DNA of 64,000 nucleotides, from the NCBI RefSeq assembly GCF_001659605.2, contig NC_035161.2, positions 40,505,956-40,569,955 of the forward strand. The letters run 5' to 3'. Position 1 is the first letter of the stretch; every line of letters starts with the position of its first letter. The notes beneath the pieces were generated by a model. It searched no databases and was not told the DNA's origin. It worked only from the letters and a program-made list of their open reading frames with translations. Of the stretch, positions 51,601-64,000 are shown piece after piece. Source of the stretch: Manihot esculenta. Lineage: Eukaryota > Streptophyta > Magnoliopsida > Malpighiales > Euphorbiaceae. The position numbers were made by a program, and so were the translations under genes.

Positions 51601-52630
51601 ATAAAGTAAACTTTATCTGAAACAGTTTCATTCTCATCGTCACCAGCTTTCTCCTCCACACTTTATTGTAGTTGCTGCTGCAGTTGCATCAGTAGTCTCG
51701 CCATTTCATCGTCATCGTCTTTAAAACTTAGCTGTGGGGTCTATGAGGGATGATAGCGACCGGATATAAAAACTGTTTCAGATTTACTATTTGACGTGAC
51801 AAAAGAACTTTAAAAATAAAATAAGCCAAGAATAGTCAAGTGTGCGTTTTATTAAAAAATATATTGAAAATTCATTGAAGTTACTGTTTTAAATAAATAT
51901 TTAAATATTGATAATTTTTTTAAAATAAATTAAAATTTAGTGATTATAATAAACTAATAACTTAAATTTAATGATCATAAATAAAAAAATTTCAAAATGC
52001 TGTGGCTGACACTATGCTTGAAAAATGAGAAATTTATTAACTAAATTTTAAAATTATATAATTATATTTAAAAAAAATTATGATTCTTTTAATGGTTTTT
52101 GAAAACCTTAAAAATTTCCATTTTGGAACTCGTAACTTTTCCATTCAAAACTTTTAAATACTTTTTAAAAAATCATCATTTCTTACTAAACAGCACAAAG
52201 CCATAAAATAAAATTACTTTAAGAACCCTTATTTTCTTTCAAATTTCCGAAATAAGAAGGATAAAACAGGAATATAGTGTACAGTTGCTCATTCAACTAA
52301 TTTAACTGGGCCAATTATCCAAGCCCGAGCTCCATAATTTGGGCCAAGCTAAACGCTCCCCGTTGCGACTGTAATAGTAACCTTTTTTAATATTATACAT
52401 TATTTTTAATAACTAATTAAATTTAAAATTAATATTAATTTCACTGTACTTTGTTAATCTTCAATAAAATTAGAATTTTCTCCGCCATTGACATACATAA
52501 GCTTGCATAACATGTAGACATAGTATTTATGAGCATTAGGGTTTATCTTTGTTGAACTGTGATGAGATATGAGGTGGGTTGTTATTAGGTTTTGACTTAG
52601 GATCTTGTTCTTCCCCGAACTACAAAAGCC
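48661..52630. other. Gene-poor AT-rich spacer
   Basis: No gene is supportable. A less AT-rich island at 48880-49140 has two related GATTGGC(G/C)A(G/T)AAAAGG blocks about 60 bp apart (CCAAT-like), resembling promoter DNA without an attached gene. ORFs at 49867-50094 (+) and 50030-50283 (-) overlap on opposite strands and show no family motif. Confidence 0.45.
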
Positions 52631-52738
52631 ATGACTCCTAGAGAAGCTTTGATTTGGCTAAGGGATATGATTGATAGTAATGTGGATATAGTGACTGATG
52701 CGAAACGTGTAACCAATGCTTTTGTATTTATTTCATAA
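52631..52738 (+). pseudogene. Possible RNase-H-like (RVT_3) fragment
   Basis: A 35-codon ORF starting MTPREALIWLRDMIDSN and containing VDIVTDAKRVTNAF resembles the EALxWL...VxxESDAxxVxxA core of plant RVT_3/RNase-H domains found in LINE-derived sequences. Upstream sequence gives no continuous frame. Short and isolated, so tentative. Confidence 0.35.
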
Positions 52739-55161
52739 GTATGATTAAATTAAAAATTTTTAATTAATTTTTAAATTTTATTTTTAATATTTTAAATTTT
52801 AATTAAAATATTTTAAATTTAATTATGGTGTTATTTCTTTATACTATAAAAAATAATATACTATTACTATTAATCGATTCTATTTTTTATTATTTTTAAT
52901 TAAAATTAAATTAAATTAAAATAATAAAAATTTAAAATAAAATAAATAAAAAATTAAATTAAAAATTTTTAATTTAATTCAATTCGATCAATTTTTTTAA
53001 TTTATACTAAATACGGCTAGATCTCCATAAATATACCTAAATTCATATTGAGAAAATTGATATTAATGAAAACAACACTTAAATAGGAACAGATTAAAAT
53101 TTAAACTACATAATTATTATGTAATTCAATCACACATCTTAATTGTAAACATCTCACTCTATCATTGATTATCAATATTTATCGACTATCCCATTAGCTA
53201 TAGTTATCAATCTAAATCAGTTCTTAATACCTCAAGTCTAGGCAGTTTGATGAGAACGACTCCATTTATTTAAAAAAAAAAAAAAACTTATATATGATAT
53301 ATATAAAAAATTAATTATTTTTTTTTATTTTTATATTATTTAGCTGCAATGTTAAGAAATAAATAAATGATGTGAATAAACTTATGTATAGAAGTTGTTT
53401 ATGTTAATATATAAGATTTTTACAATTTAAAAGATATACTTTAAAAAAATAATAATAATCATTTTTATTTAACAAATATATTTTATTAGACAATATTTGT
53501 TATTTATTAATTTTTTAATTGTTTAAAAATTATTTTCTTAAAAATTAATTATTTTATCTTAAACAAGCAATGCCTAATTTAAGCTATCATTAATGTGATT
53601 GCAACTGAAGGTTATATTAATAAAAGTAAAGGTGAGTAGTATTTGGATTTACATCATAAAAATATTAAATTAATTATTTTGATTTGATTCAATTTTAATA
53701 AAAGAAATGGATAAACTTAAATTGAATTAATAATAATCTATTATTTTTTATAGGAAAATCTTAAAAAATATTTTAAGTGTGAAAAATATTTTTTAAAAAA
53801 ATAACTTATTTTTAATAAAAAATATTTTTGAACTAAATTTTTTAAATAGACTAAATATAAAAAAATATGAAAAGTAATTTTCATCAAGCAACGGAGGCTT
53901 AGTGTCCAATTTCATATTGTTACCCTCAATTTGACTGATGGACGCTTTATATCACAATTATTATTAGTTAATAAAATGTATTAATTTGTCCAAACGTTAA
54001 TAAATTAATTATATATTTCCCGCATCAAGCTTAAAAGCGATTGTTTGATATCCATTGGTTGACTCTTCAATTTTCATTTCACGCGCTATAATTAAATTAT
54101 GTATTAGATCAGTTATAAAAAGATATATAAACAATTATAAAAATCTCATACATTTATAAATTAATGGAATATATATATATTCACTTTAAAATATTTTTAT
54201 AAATATCTAAGGTATATTATATAAAATAATTTTATTTTAATTATTAAATAATATTTTAAGAAAATATGTATGTATTTTTAAATAAAATATAAAATAACTT
54301 TAGATACTTTTATTTTATATTGAGAATATCAATAGTTGTAATAATAAAAAATAAAAAATAATAAATTTATATAAGAAAAAGCAAGTTGGTTTTTAAAGTT
54401 ATTTATATATATATATATCTAATATCCTTTTCTTCCGCATCTCTTTTCCATCACATGCTTCCTACCTAATGATACAAAATTATTTATGGACATCATCTCT
54501 CTGTTAGTTTCTGAAATAACGTCTCCCATTTGTCTTTTATCATATTAAAAAAAAAAAAAAAAAAAAAGAGAGAGAGAGAGAAAACAAACCAAAATTTCTG
54601 CTAAGGTAATATTGTATCTACTAAATTTTATTAAATTATAATTATTTATTATTAAGTTTACATTATATAAAAATACCCAACTATATAAAAAAAAATATCA
54701 CATAAAAAATAAAAATATAAAACCACATTCATTAAATAACCCCAAAAAATCAGCCACATAAGTCTGAAAATTACATACATTCCGATAACTTGCAGGCTGA
54801 AACAAACATAATTAAACATCAAAATCCAGATTATGCCATGATGACTATTATATATTTATAATAATAAGTAATCTTTACTAATTATCACACCTGGGTGAAC
54901 TCTGGGGAAGTCTTGGACTGGGACTGATTAATGCTATTTTTGGCAATTAAAAATAAAAAATAGTATCTGCAGTAGGCTATTAATGTTAAAACTCTTCACA
55001 TACTACAATTAATTAATATTAATCCAATATTGCAAAAAAAATTATACATATACGGCTAACAGTACCAGCTGACATTCTATAGTGAGACACAAGGATAAAG
55101 AGAGTAAAGATTTACAAGCCTAGTACCAGACATGCACGTTAATAGCTACGATAATGCCCCG
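52739..55161. other. AT-rich spacer with foldback-like sequence
   Basis: The first part (52739-53010) contains repeated ATTAAATTAAAAATTTTTAA-type palindromic stretches similar to 58745-59100. Further right are a (TA)n stretch near 54405, an A-run followed by (GA)n at about 54546-54580, and the 3' flank of the AP2/ERF gene. No gene is supportable. Confidence 0.45.
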
Positions 55162-55725
55162 TTACAGACATGCCTTGAACATCTGTGGAGCTTCTCCATC
55201 CTGCAACGTGGACTCGCCGGCGAAACTTGTCCATGCACACGAACTCCAACTCATCCCACTACTCATTAGTTCTGGTAAATCTATCTCACCCCAAAAATCA
55301 TCACTTTCCCTGTCACCGTCGCTATTTGTGATGCTGCAACTGCTCTTTTCTTCTGCATTAATCATCATTGAATGTGCTGCTTTAGTTGCTGCTGCTTGAA
55401 TATCTCTAGCCAAACACGACGACGGCCGGGGCAAATCCTCTACTTCATCAGGAAAATTAAGCTGAGCTTTACAACCTTTAAGACAATAGGCAGCAACATC
55501 GTATGCCTTGGCGGCCATTTCTGGGGCACGGAACGAACCTAGCCAAATACGTGATTTCTTACGCGGTTCTCTAATTTCAGACACCCACTTGCCCCACCGT
55601 CGTTTCCTGACGCCCCGGTAGACTGGATGTCGTGTGCCTCCGCGAGGAGCATCGGAATTCTGGTTGATTCTTGCTTGTGGAGAAGAAGTGGTGAGTTCTT
55701 CTTCAGAGTATGGTGGTTGCTCCAT
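55162..55725 (-). CDS. AP2/ERF transcription factor, DREB-type
   Basis: Intronless 187-residue nuclear transcription factor. One AP2 domain at about residues 35-92 with [35 protein letters not shown] and LNFP. Val48 and Glu53 sit at the V14/E19 positions that mark DREB-type factors, which recognise DRE/CRT (RCCGAC)-like sites, whereas ERF-type factors prefer GCC boxes. Downstream, [11 protein letters not shown] is the conserved helix seen after the AP2 domain in DREB-group proteins. The C-terminus is acidic ([13 protein letters not shown]), probably the activation region. The ATG at 55725 is the first in frame. Closest overall type is Arabidopsis group II/III DREB genes; I cannot name the orthologue. 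It stands alone, with kilobases of AT-rich DNA on both sides. Confidence 0.95.
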   Translation of the reverse strand: MEQPPYSEEELTTSSPQARINQNSDAPRGGTRHPVYRGVRKRRWGKWVSEIREPRKKSRIWLGSFRAPEMAAKAYDVAAYCLKGCKAQLNFPDEVEDLPRPSSCLARDIQAAATKAAHSMMINAEEKSSCSITNSDGDRESDDFWGEIDLPELMSSGMSWSSCAWTSFAGESTLQDGEAPQMFKACL

Positions 55726-55800
55726 TTACATTACAAACTTAAAGCCTTTAGGGTCTCACTGCATTTATATTTTGTACGAGAGATGACAACGGTTTATTCA
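55726..55800 (-). promoter_or_regulatory. Core promoter/leader of the AP2/ERF gene
   Basis: On the - strand a TATA-like AAAATATAAATGC lies about 40-50 bases upstream of the ATG (about 55762-55775). The short distance suggests either a short leader or a non-functional match. Confidence 0.35.
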
Positions 55801-58800
55801 ATTTCCGGAAATGCCCCTGTCTGGAAGAAAATGTTGCCTTGCATTTTTCACTCGCCAAGCAAATAATAAAAATACGACACTGTTTAGCACTAATTAATAC
55901 TTTATAACGGCCAGGCTTCAGAAGTTTGGATTTTGGTGAAATCCATATTAGAATGATTAAGTCTGAATTTAATTAAAATCCAAAGTATGGCTATATGTCT
56001 TATGAAAGTTTGAACTCCATTTGGGTATGCTGAATTGGGCTAAAATCCGTTCGAGAGGACTGTAGTCTCACCTATATATCCCCACATATCCCATAATACC
56101 TAGACCCATAACACAAACTCTATAACACCTAAACCCATAATATCTAGTATTGTATATAAGAATGCCACATAGAATTAAATGGCTGCTTAACGAAAGAAAA
56201 TGATACAATACCTTCATATGTACGGCCAATTGAATATGATAGAAAAGTATTAGTGTCGGACGACAGTTATACATCACTGCAAGATAAAAGAGAAAGGAAA
56301 GAGAAATAAAATTTAAGTTTACCAAAACATATTTTAAGTCTAATTTCTTACTGATCTCATATATCAATTGATGCAGTTTGTGGAACGAAGGAGACTAGAG
56401 TTTTCATCATCATTAGTGAGATTACATGCCAATCATAGCAAAAATCATATCGAAAACACCTCAAACGACCTAATCTCAACTCAGGAAAGTACAGAATTCT
56501 CATTTTCTAGTGCAATCGTCCCAGTAAATCGATCACCTATATTATTTAATCATTTAACAAGTTTAGTCGGAATCACACTTTTAACCACCCTATCTCAATG
56601 ACACCACATAAAATTAAATAAGCTTACAGTACGTATATAATAGAAAAATATTAACACCAAACGACGGTTACACAAAAAGAATACGTGAGAAAAATAAAAT
56701 TAAAATTTACTAAACTATACTTTGAATCTGATCTCTTATTGGATCTAAAACATCAATACTATTTTCTTTAGCATAGTCCTGTTTAATGAAGTGGTCCCTT
56801 TCTACTAAAAAATAAAAACAAATTGAAGTTAGATTAAGAATATAAACACATGGTGGTTTGCTAGAATCTTGCTTTGTCGTGATTAGCTTGATACAGAGGG
56901 GTGAGTGCGTGGCGTAGGACAAGCAAAGGAAGAAATGACGAATTTGCCCCTCTTGGGAAGGAACATCATTGTCAAGAGCTCAAAAATGGGGCGTAGCTTT
57001 TGGTCGAGTAGAGTTGGGGGAAGGTTCACATGGTGGACGGTCGCACGGGAAACTGGTGACATGCTTTGTTTTCTAATGGACTTTTTTTCGGTGTATATAT
57101 GATATATATTTGATTGCAGCAATGGAGGGTAAAACTTTTGATATTGACATAACCTCATCATCAGATGTAAATTATAAGAACCACAGGTTTTCACCAATAC
57201 ATAATTTCCAATCGTAACTAAATTAATTACATATGCTTTCTAATCATTGTGAATATGTGATCGTTAAGCTTGCTTGCCATGCCTTTTTCACCACCTTTAA
57301 TTTTGTTTTTAAACCGATGTGTCTTAGCATTTTGGTCGGCTTGGTTTAAACAGCCGTGATTTAATATCCGAAAATTGTAATGAAATATAAATTATTTAGA
57401 TAATAGTAATATTTTTTTTGTAATTAAATATTACATCTCTATTTTTAATACATAAAACATGAAATTTTATTATATTATATAATTGGAAAAGACATTATAA
57501 CAAATATAATTTATTTTAATAATATTAAAATAATAATTTTATTAACGTCTTATTACTGAAATTTAGTAGTAGGAGAGAAAAAATAGCACTTTATATACAT
57601 AATGTGATTTGTGACGGAAACAATAATTAGATTGCCTTTAAAAGATTATACTTCACGTATGGGAAACCACTCGCCAATAAAATCTTATCTGCTATAACTA
57701 AAATCACGCATGAAGATGGCTACGTACTCATCCTCTCTAAATTGGCATTTTTCTTCCTTTTTAATCCCTCATGCTATTTTTAGAAGCTAGCAACTTTATA
57801 ATGGATTTTTCCATATTTCCTTTTAATATCCACATGCCAACCCATATAATACAAAAACCTATACCCTCTCACAAAAGGGACCTCGCATCCAACAAAGCTA
57901 TACGGTCCCCTATAACAAACACTTTGCATTCATTCATCATTTTCCTGTTTTCTGTTAAATTGATCTTCTTCTTTAGCTATATAAACACATGGAATCCCAC
58001 TTTAAAAGAAATCTTGGAGGTCGATTTGGTATGAATGTGAAAATTGTAGATTTCATCTTAAATGAAGGCTAATAATTATTAGCAAATAAGACTCCAACTC
58101 GATATTAGCATTGGACCCTCTCTTATTATTATCTTTATATTAAATTATCCACTTCTAAATTTTAAATTAATTTAATAATTTATTACACGTATGTTATTAA
58201 AGTATCACCTACTAAAGAAAAATAAATATATAGCTTTTGGATTCTAATTGCTATGTTTTTAGATTAGGCCATTCTGATGATTTAATGTCAAATAATATGC
58301 GTTCAGACAGGAAACCTTTAAAAGCATGGATCCTTTTGGTTGCACAGAAACTTAAAAAAAAAAAAAAAAAAAAAATTCCATGCGTGCGAATTTAATGAAT
58401 ACATACCAAGTACGTCGCTCTTGTTCTACCTTCATTGACCTTGAACGACAAAATTTGTTTAATGTCGTTTGTCGTCTCCGGCATTTTGCCACGGGTCCTT
58501 AGTGTTAGCAATCTTTTATCTGTATTATTATCTATACTATGTGCAAGCACAGCCCCATTTCTGAGAAGTCAATCAAGCCGTCCATTTTGCTTAAAATTCA
58601 GAATCGGAGGGCTAGTAAATAATAATGCAGCAAGCAATTACGCGTCAGAGATTGTGAGGCATACACATCACTTTTTTTTTTCTCCAAGCATTGCTGGATT
58701 ACAGAAGAAAATAATATTTACCGTGGTGAACAGTTTTCAATTAAATTGAAAAAATTAATCAAATTAAATTAATTTAAAATTTTGATTTATTTTTAATTTA

Positions 58801-61200
58801 ATTTAATTTTTATTTTTTAAAAAATAATTATTTCATTTCAATTTAATTTTAATAAAAAAACTAATAAAATCAAATCGAATCAATTAATATATAATATTAT
58901 ATTTTTTTATAATATAAAAATATTAAATTATAATAAAAATTAAAATATTTTAATTAAATTTTAAAATATAAAAATAAAAATATAACTATCTAATTGAATG
59001 AGATCGATTTCATTTAAATTAATTTTTATTTAAAATTCATTTAATTTGATTTTTATAAATAATAAAATTTAATTTTTAATTTATTTGATTTTATTTATAA
59101 AAAAAAACAATTGAATGTTCATTCTCCTATAAAATATTATATTTTTAGTTTTCTTCTGTTTATATGAATGTAACTTTTAAATTTATATTTAAAAAAATTA
59201 TGATGTGGACATAGGCCATACTATGGGTCATAGAGATTGAGTGAACAAAGATGTGTTGCTGCCGCTTGGACCTGTCACAAGGATTCAGGTTAGCTTGAAA
59301 TTGTGTGTCATGAGTTTTTAGATTAGTCTAGTATTCCACATTAAATTATATCTAATAAAATAAAGGGGGGCAGTTATGAGGAATTAGTATAAAAATATAT
59401 GTTTTTTTTAATAATGCCTAATATTTTTTTGCAAAAAAAAAAGGAAGGGATAGTGACATGGTGTAATTGATCATCCTTTGGGTCTTTCCGTCACATGCCG
59501 TTTTGAGGGGCCATGTTTATCCCCGTTGAGAATGAGTCGCTCAACACCACAAACTGCTTTGCGATAGGCCCACTAGAGATTACATTATTGGCGGAAACAG
59601 CGGCCAGATAAATAGGAAGCAACCATAAATAATACAATGAACGCCAACGACATAAAGATTGACACAATTAATGACGCTTGTGTGATCATCGCTTGGGAAT
59701 GGAATTTTGTTTGAAGATCAATAATTATCTGCTGAGTGTATTTTGATTTTTTTTTCTTTTCTAGCAAAAGGTTGAATGAATGATTATTTCGATAGACCAC
59801 ACAGTTATTGGCGTTAATTGAAATATCTAATCATAAATGGTTATAATAGTCATCTCTATACTGTATAATAACACATAAAATACCTGTACATTTTTAATAT
59901 TTAAATTTATTATAATTACTATTAACCAATCGTGTCTTACACATTATCTTAACTCGTTAATAATATAATTATTATTTATATATATTATTTTAATTTTTTT
60001 TAACATATTTATATAATATTTTTATAGTATTATATAATTATCTTTAATTTTTAATATTGTTTTTATTTTACTGATTTTGAAATTATACATTAGTTATCAC
60101 GTTTAATAAAATATTTTTTTAAAAATTATTTTATTAAGAGTAATATTTTTTATTTATATTTTTAAATAATAAATAAATTTATAAATAACTATACTGTTAC
60201 ATACCATTTTAAAATTTTGTTTTCTGTGAGAATTTTATTTATTAATGAGTAAATTCGTTTACTGTAAAATTTAGTTTACTGGTTACTGTTTTTTAAAATT
60301 TTGCTTTGACGGAGAATTTTATTTATTAATGGGTCAATTTGTTGACTATAAGATTTAATTTACTGATTATGTTTGTTATATGAAAATGTATTATTATATG
60401 ATATTTTTTAAAAAATAAATATTAAATTAATATTTTTTAAAAGTAAATATTAAATTAATATTTTATTATAAACTTGTGAAAATAATTTTTAAAATTTTCA
60501 ATAAAATGATTAATTTTACATAATTAAAATTTTGAGTGATTTAAATAAAAAATTAATATAAAAAATAATTAAATATTATTAAAATTATTAAAATTTTAGA
60601 ATATGAAAGTGAATTTATTTTTCAAGATAATAATAAGCATTTATTTAATATATCACATAATTTAATATTAATATTATCTTCATTGCATTTGATAATGCTA
60701 TAATTGAAAAGTTTTTATTTTTATAAAATTTTATAGAATGTAACCTTCATTATCAGCAATATCTTTTCATAAAATTAAAAATAAATTTTTTAATTTAAAA
60801 TAAAATAAAATAAAATATTTAAATAAAGAAATAAATTTAATTAAATATAAAAGAATTATTCAATATATATATAATAATAATAATAATAATTATAGTTACT
60901 ATTTTGTGACAATTATTATGCCTTTGTTTTTAAAATTTTGTATTATATGTTGATTTCATATGAACGATTGTATTTTAAAAGTCTACACATGATTTAATTA
61001 ATAATTTAGTATAAAATATAACCTATTTAATAAATAAAAAATAAATAAAAAATTTATAATTTTATTTTCTTTGACATCATATTTTAAATCATCAAAGTTT
61101 CTAAAATGAAATCTCAACATTGTTTGGAAATTGCAATAATACAGTCTATAATAAAACTAAATTAAGTAATATTTAAATTTTTTATAAATATAAAAATAAG
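55801..61200. other. Gene-poor AT-rich spacer
   Basis: No gene is supportable. It contains a diverged direct-repeat pair (about 56165-56360 and 56600-56750), palindromic AT-rich DNA at 58745-59100, an A-run at 58352-58373 and a small - strand ORF with a membrane-like segment at 59585-59689 (see findings). Confidence 0.45.
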
Positions 61201-61296
61201 TAGGACTCCGAGATTTAGCCCGGTGGATAGTGCATCCTTGTAACCTTGAGAGGTCTGAGATTCTATTCTCCCAACCCCTATTTCAAAAAAAAAAAA
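61201..61296 (+). mobile_element. tRNA-derived SINE, copy 2
   Basis: Same family as 32761-32853: box A-like TTTAGCCCGGTGG, a decayed box B (GAGATTCTATTCTCC), CCCTATTTC and a poly-A tail. The perfect 13-bp duplication ATATAAAAATAAG flanks it (61188-61200 and 61297-61309). Shared core includes ACTCC, GGTGGA, AGTGCATC and TTGTAAC. Confidence 0.9.
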
Positions 61297-61309
61297 ATAT
61301 AAAAATAAG

Positions 61310-64000
61310 CAGTATTAATTTTATTAACTATACTATTAGATTAAACATGACGGCTTTAATTCCAACAAAAATTATATAAATTATGAGGTGAAACTTAATA
61401 TAAAATATTTAAAAAATTATAATAAAATAATATTTACTTTTATATCAATCAATATTAATTTTTTAAGTGATTTTCTATGCTTTTAAATAGTTTAATAGAT
61501 CCAACTCTAAAAACCAATAATTTAATGTCCATTTCTTTTTATTCTACCTATAAATTATATTTATGATCGTTATATATATTTTTTATTATTTTATTTTTTT
61601 TATTGTGATATTATTATTCGAAATTCAAGTGATTGAATAGTTATATATAAAATTTAAGTAAAAATAATGAGTATTATGGTTTCATCCCTTTACATATAAA
61701 AAATATCATATTTATTATATATTTACAGAATAAATAAAAAGCTCACAAATTTAATAAAAATTTGCTTTGATATAATACGTGCGGTTCTTAGTAATTAGTA
61801 AAAAACGTTTTCTCTTTAATTGATTTGATATATATAGTCTTTAAATAAAAAGAGATATAATTATATTGAGTTTAAAATGAATTAAAATTAAATATTAGAA
61901 ATAGAATATTTTTTTATATTTATTTTAAGAAATAAATATAAAAAAATTGACAAACAAAAATTTTATTTTAATATTTAATTTAGATGATAAATACCTATAC
62001 CGTGATTCTTTAGAAAATTTTTAATTAAATGGAAAATTTTTTAAATTTCAAATTTTTATTTTTTATATATTAAATTAAATAAGAAATTAAATAAATTAAA
62101 TATTTATTTTTTTTATTTTTATATTAAATTAAATAAAAGTGATAAATAATATAAAAAGAGATAGTAATATAGAAAATTCAATTACTCCCCTCCCCTTTCC
62201 ACATATGTATATATATATATATATATTGTAGATTCAATTAAAATTTATTTTTAAAAATATATAATTTTATCTTAAATTTTGATTATTTTTATTGTTTAGA
62301 TAATATCTTAATTTATTTAATTTAATTTATTAATAATTTACCTTTTAAAGGTTAATATTGATATGAGATATTTTTATTTTTTTTTTAAAAGAATGTATGG
62401 AAATATAAATATCATCGTAAACAAGTATATTTACATTTAATTAATTACTTGTTTAATTACACAATACGCGAATTCAATTCAAAATTTAATTGGACCGTCT
62501 ATTAAAAATATCCAAACTATTGCTATTCTCAAGCATCTAGCTTAGGCGAAGAAAGAATTCCTTGGTCCTGGGAATCTAAAGCCTAGCGTCCAATGTGTCA
62601 CCTGTCAGGCCCACTCCTTCGCTTGTCAGTTACGCTACTCGGCTTATCCAATGTTGGCCTTGCAGTAATTTCATCAACCGTCAGTCGCAATAGCATCCGT
62701 GACTGTTTGTCTTATTTGAAATTATTATATCGTAAATATTAGCTCTGAGGCCCACTATGATGGAGAAACAAATCTTAAATTAATTATTCAGCTCACTAAA
62801 ATTAAATTCAGATCTGAGAAAATTAATCTGATACAAAACTATCATTTTTTACCATTGTCGCCACCACCATTTTCAATCAGAAATTAGAAAAACAGATTCT
62901 TTTTTAGACAAGTAAATTGAAATTATTTCACAAATTAATAATGAAATTTTCAGCATTTAAAAGTAAAAATTTCATAAGTCATTTAAAATTTAAAAATAAT
63001 TTAAATAGTTAATGAAATTTAAATATTAAATATATGAATTTATAGTTATTTTATCCATTATCATCCTAATATAGATTCATGTGATTTGTAAACCAGCGGC
63101 ATATAATAAAATTAAGGACGGGGATGGGGATGGCGAGGATGATGCGTAAATTGGAGGGGCATAAGCACAAGGCATACGGACACCGCACAAATTGATACAT
63201 CAAATTATCACATGTGACTGAATTTAGGAAGAGCCACACAACTGAAGGGACAGCTTGTCTCTAATGGATTTGTATGCACGTGGCAAGCGGCACAGGCATA
63301 CAAGTAACTGTCTGCCCTTCGATCTCCAAACGTTGAACATCCCTCTTACTGAGCAATTTGTGGGGGCTCTGGAAAGTGGCTGCTGCCATTTTCCCCTTTC
63401 TTCATGCATTTTCTCTTAACAATTTTCTCCGTTTTCTTTTGTTTTTTGAGAAAAAAGAAAAAGAGGGACAATTTCTTCTCTTCCCAACTAGTGGAGATTG
63501 GAGAGTTTCGGGGGAAGGGAAAATCAGCTACAAATTTTGATTTTTGAAGCTAGTTTTTGCTTTTGGAGTTGTGCCTCTCGTATGGCTAATATAGCTAATC
63601 TTTCGTCGGCCTGGGTCCCTACAGACAACTTTTAAGAATGACATGGACTACTTGGCACGATGAGATAGGTTTTGTTTGTTTACAAGTTAGGTCTCGGGGC
63701 TTAGAGCTCCTATGTTTTAGGCCAAGGCCTTTTGATTTGGGCTAGGTGATGGGATATGGAGCATTCCATTTATGAGCTTTTTACACTGCGTAGTTTTATG
63801 ACGTTCTTAATATATTATCTCATGTTAGACTGTAGGCTTTATTTTGCCAAAAAAAGGAAAAATCATGTATTTTTTCTCCTGAAGTCTTCCTGTATTGCAT
63901 GTGCTGGTAAAAAATTTGTTTACAGCAAATAAAGGATAAATTTGAGATTATTCATATCTATACTATATTAATATGTTTGAAAAATAAATATTTAATCTTT
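61310..64000. other. AT-rich spacer; right edge may approach another gene
   Basis: AT-rich to about 62520, with a (TA)n run at about 62206-62226. From 62540 to 62720 and 63100 to 63850 base composition becomes more balanced, and pyrimidine-rich stretches (63430-63490) resemble a leader. No ORF shows a recognisable domain. An upstream region of a gene beyond the window is possible but unproven. Confidence 0.4.

Noticed and set aside
63224..63540. Short ORFs near the right edge
   Set aside because: About 60 codons each, antisense to each other, no motif; kept only as a possible upstream region.

Overview
The window looks like nuclear DNA from a eudicot plant. Genes have many GT-AG introns, coding islands are moderately GC-rich, spacers are very AT-rich (often poly-A/T or TA-rich), and the spacers hold plant-type LTR, SINE, LINE and hAT-like debris. 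The overall look suggests a rosid, possibly Euphorbiaceae/Malpighiales, but that placement is impression rather than proof.

Genic part (1-31.7 kb). Five genes can be built exon by exon. (1) The 3' part of a very large Rav1/DmX-like (rabconnectin-3) WD40 gene, + strand, 15 visible exons, open at the left window edge. (2) A 456-residue plant protein of unknown function with a coiled coil and a C-terminal membrane anchor, + strand. (3) A 64-residue single-pass protein resembling the complex I B9/NDUFA3 subunit, + strand, three exons. (4) A DUF688-type protein, - strand, whose short second exon lies across a 1.37-kb AT-rich intron and is easily missed. (5) A complete 14-exon auxin response factor of the ARF9/11/18 type, - strand. 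From memory, Arabidopsis carries ARF11, the NDUFA3-like protein, an unknown protein and a DmX-like WD40 gene side by side (about At2g46530 to At2g46560), so this looks like an old conserved gene block.

Transposon part (31.7-46 kb). An AT-rich spacer with a tRNA-derived SINE leads into an LTR-like segment (about 35.1-36.4 kb) and then a nested cassette. A small non-autonomous LTR element (36440-45987) has its left terminal repeat split by two copies of a ~2.17-kb solo-LTR-like family (A, C). Copy C is itself split by a third copy (B) in the opposite orientation. Target-site duplications are exact for B (ATAGC) and C (CGCAT) and 4/5 for A. The copies carry many GCC-box-like interrupted palindromes (TTCGGC-N-GCCGAA) and a TATA box.

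Gene-poor part (46-64 kb). This is mostly AT-rich spacer with a decayed LINE, a second possible RNase-H relic and a second copy of the SINE with a perfect 13-bp target-site duplication. It holds one clear gene: an intronless DREB-type AP2/ERF transcription factor, - strand (55162-55725). I saw no convincing tRNA, rRNA, CRISPR or organellar genes.
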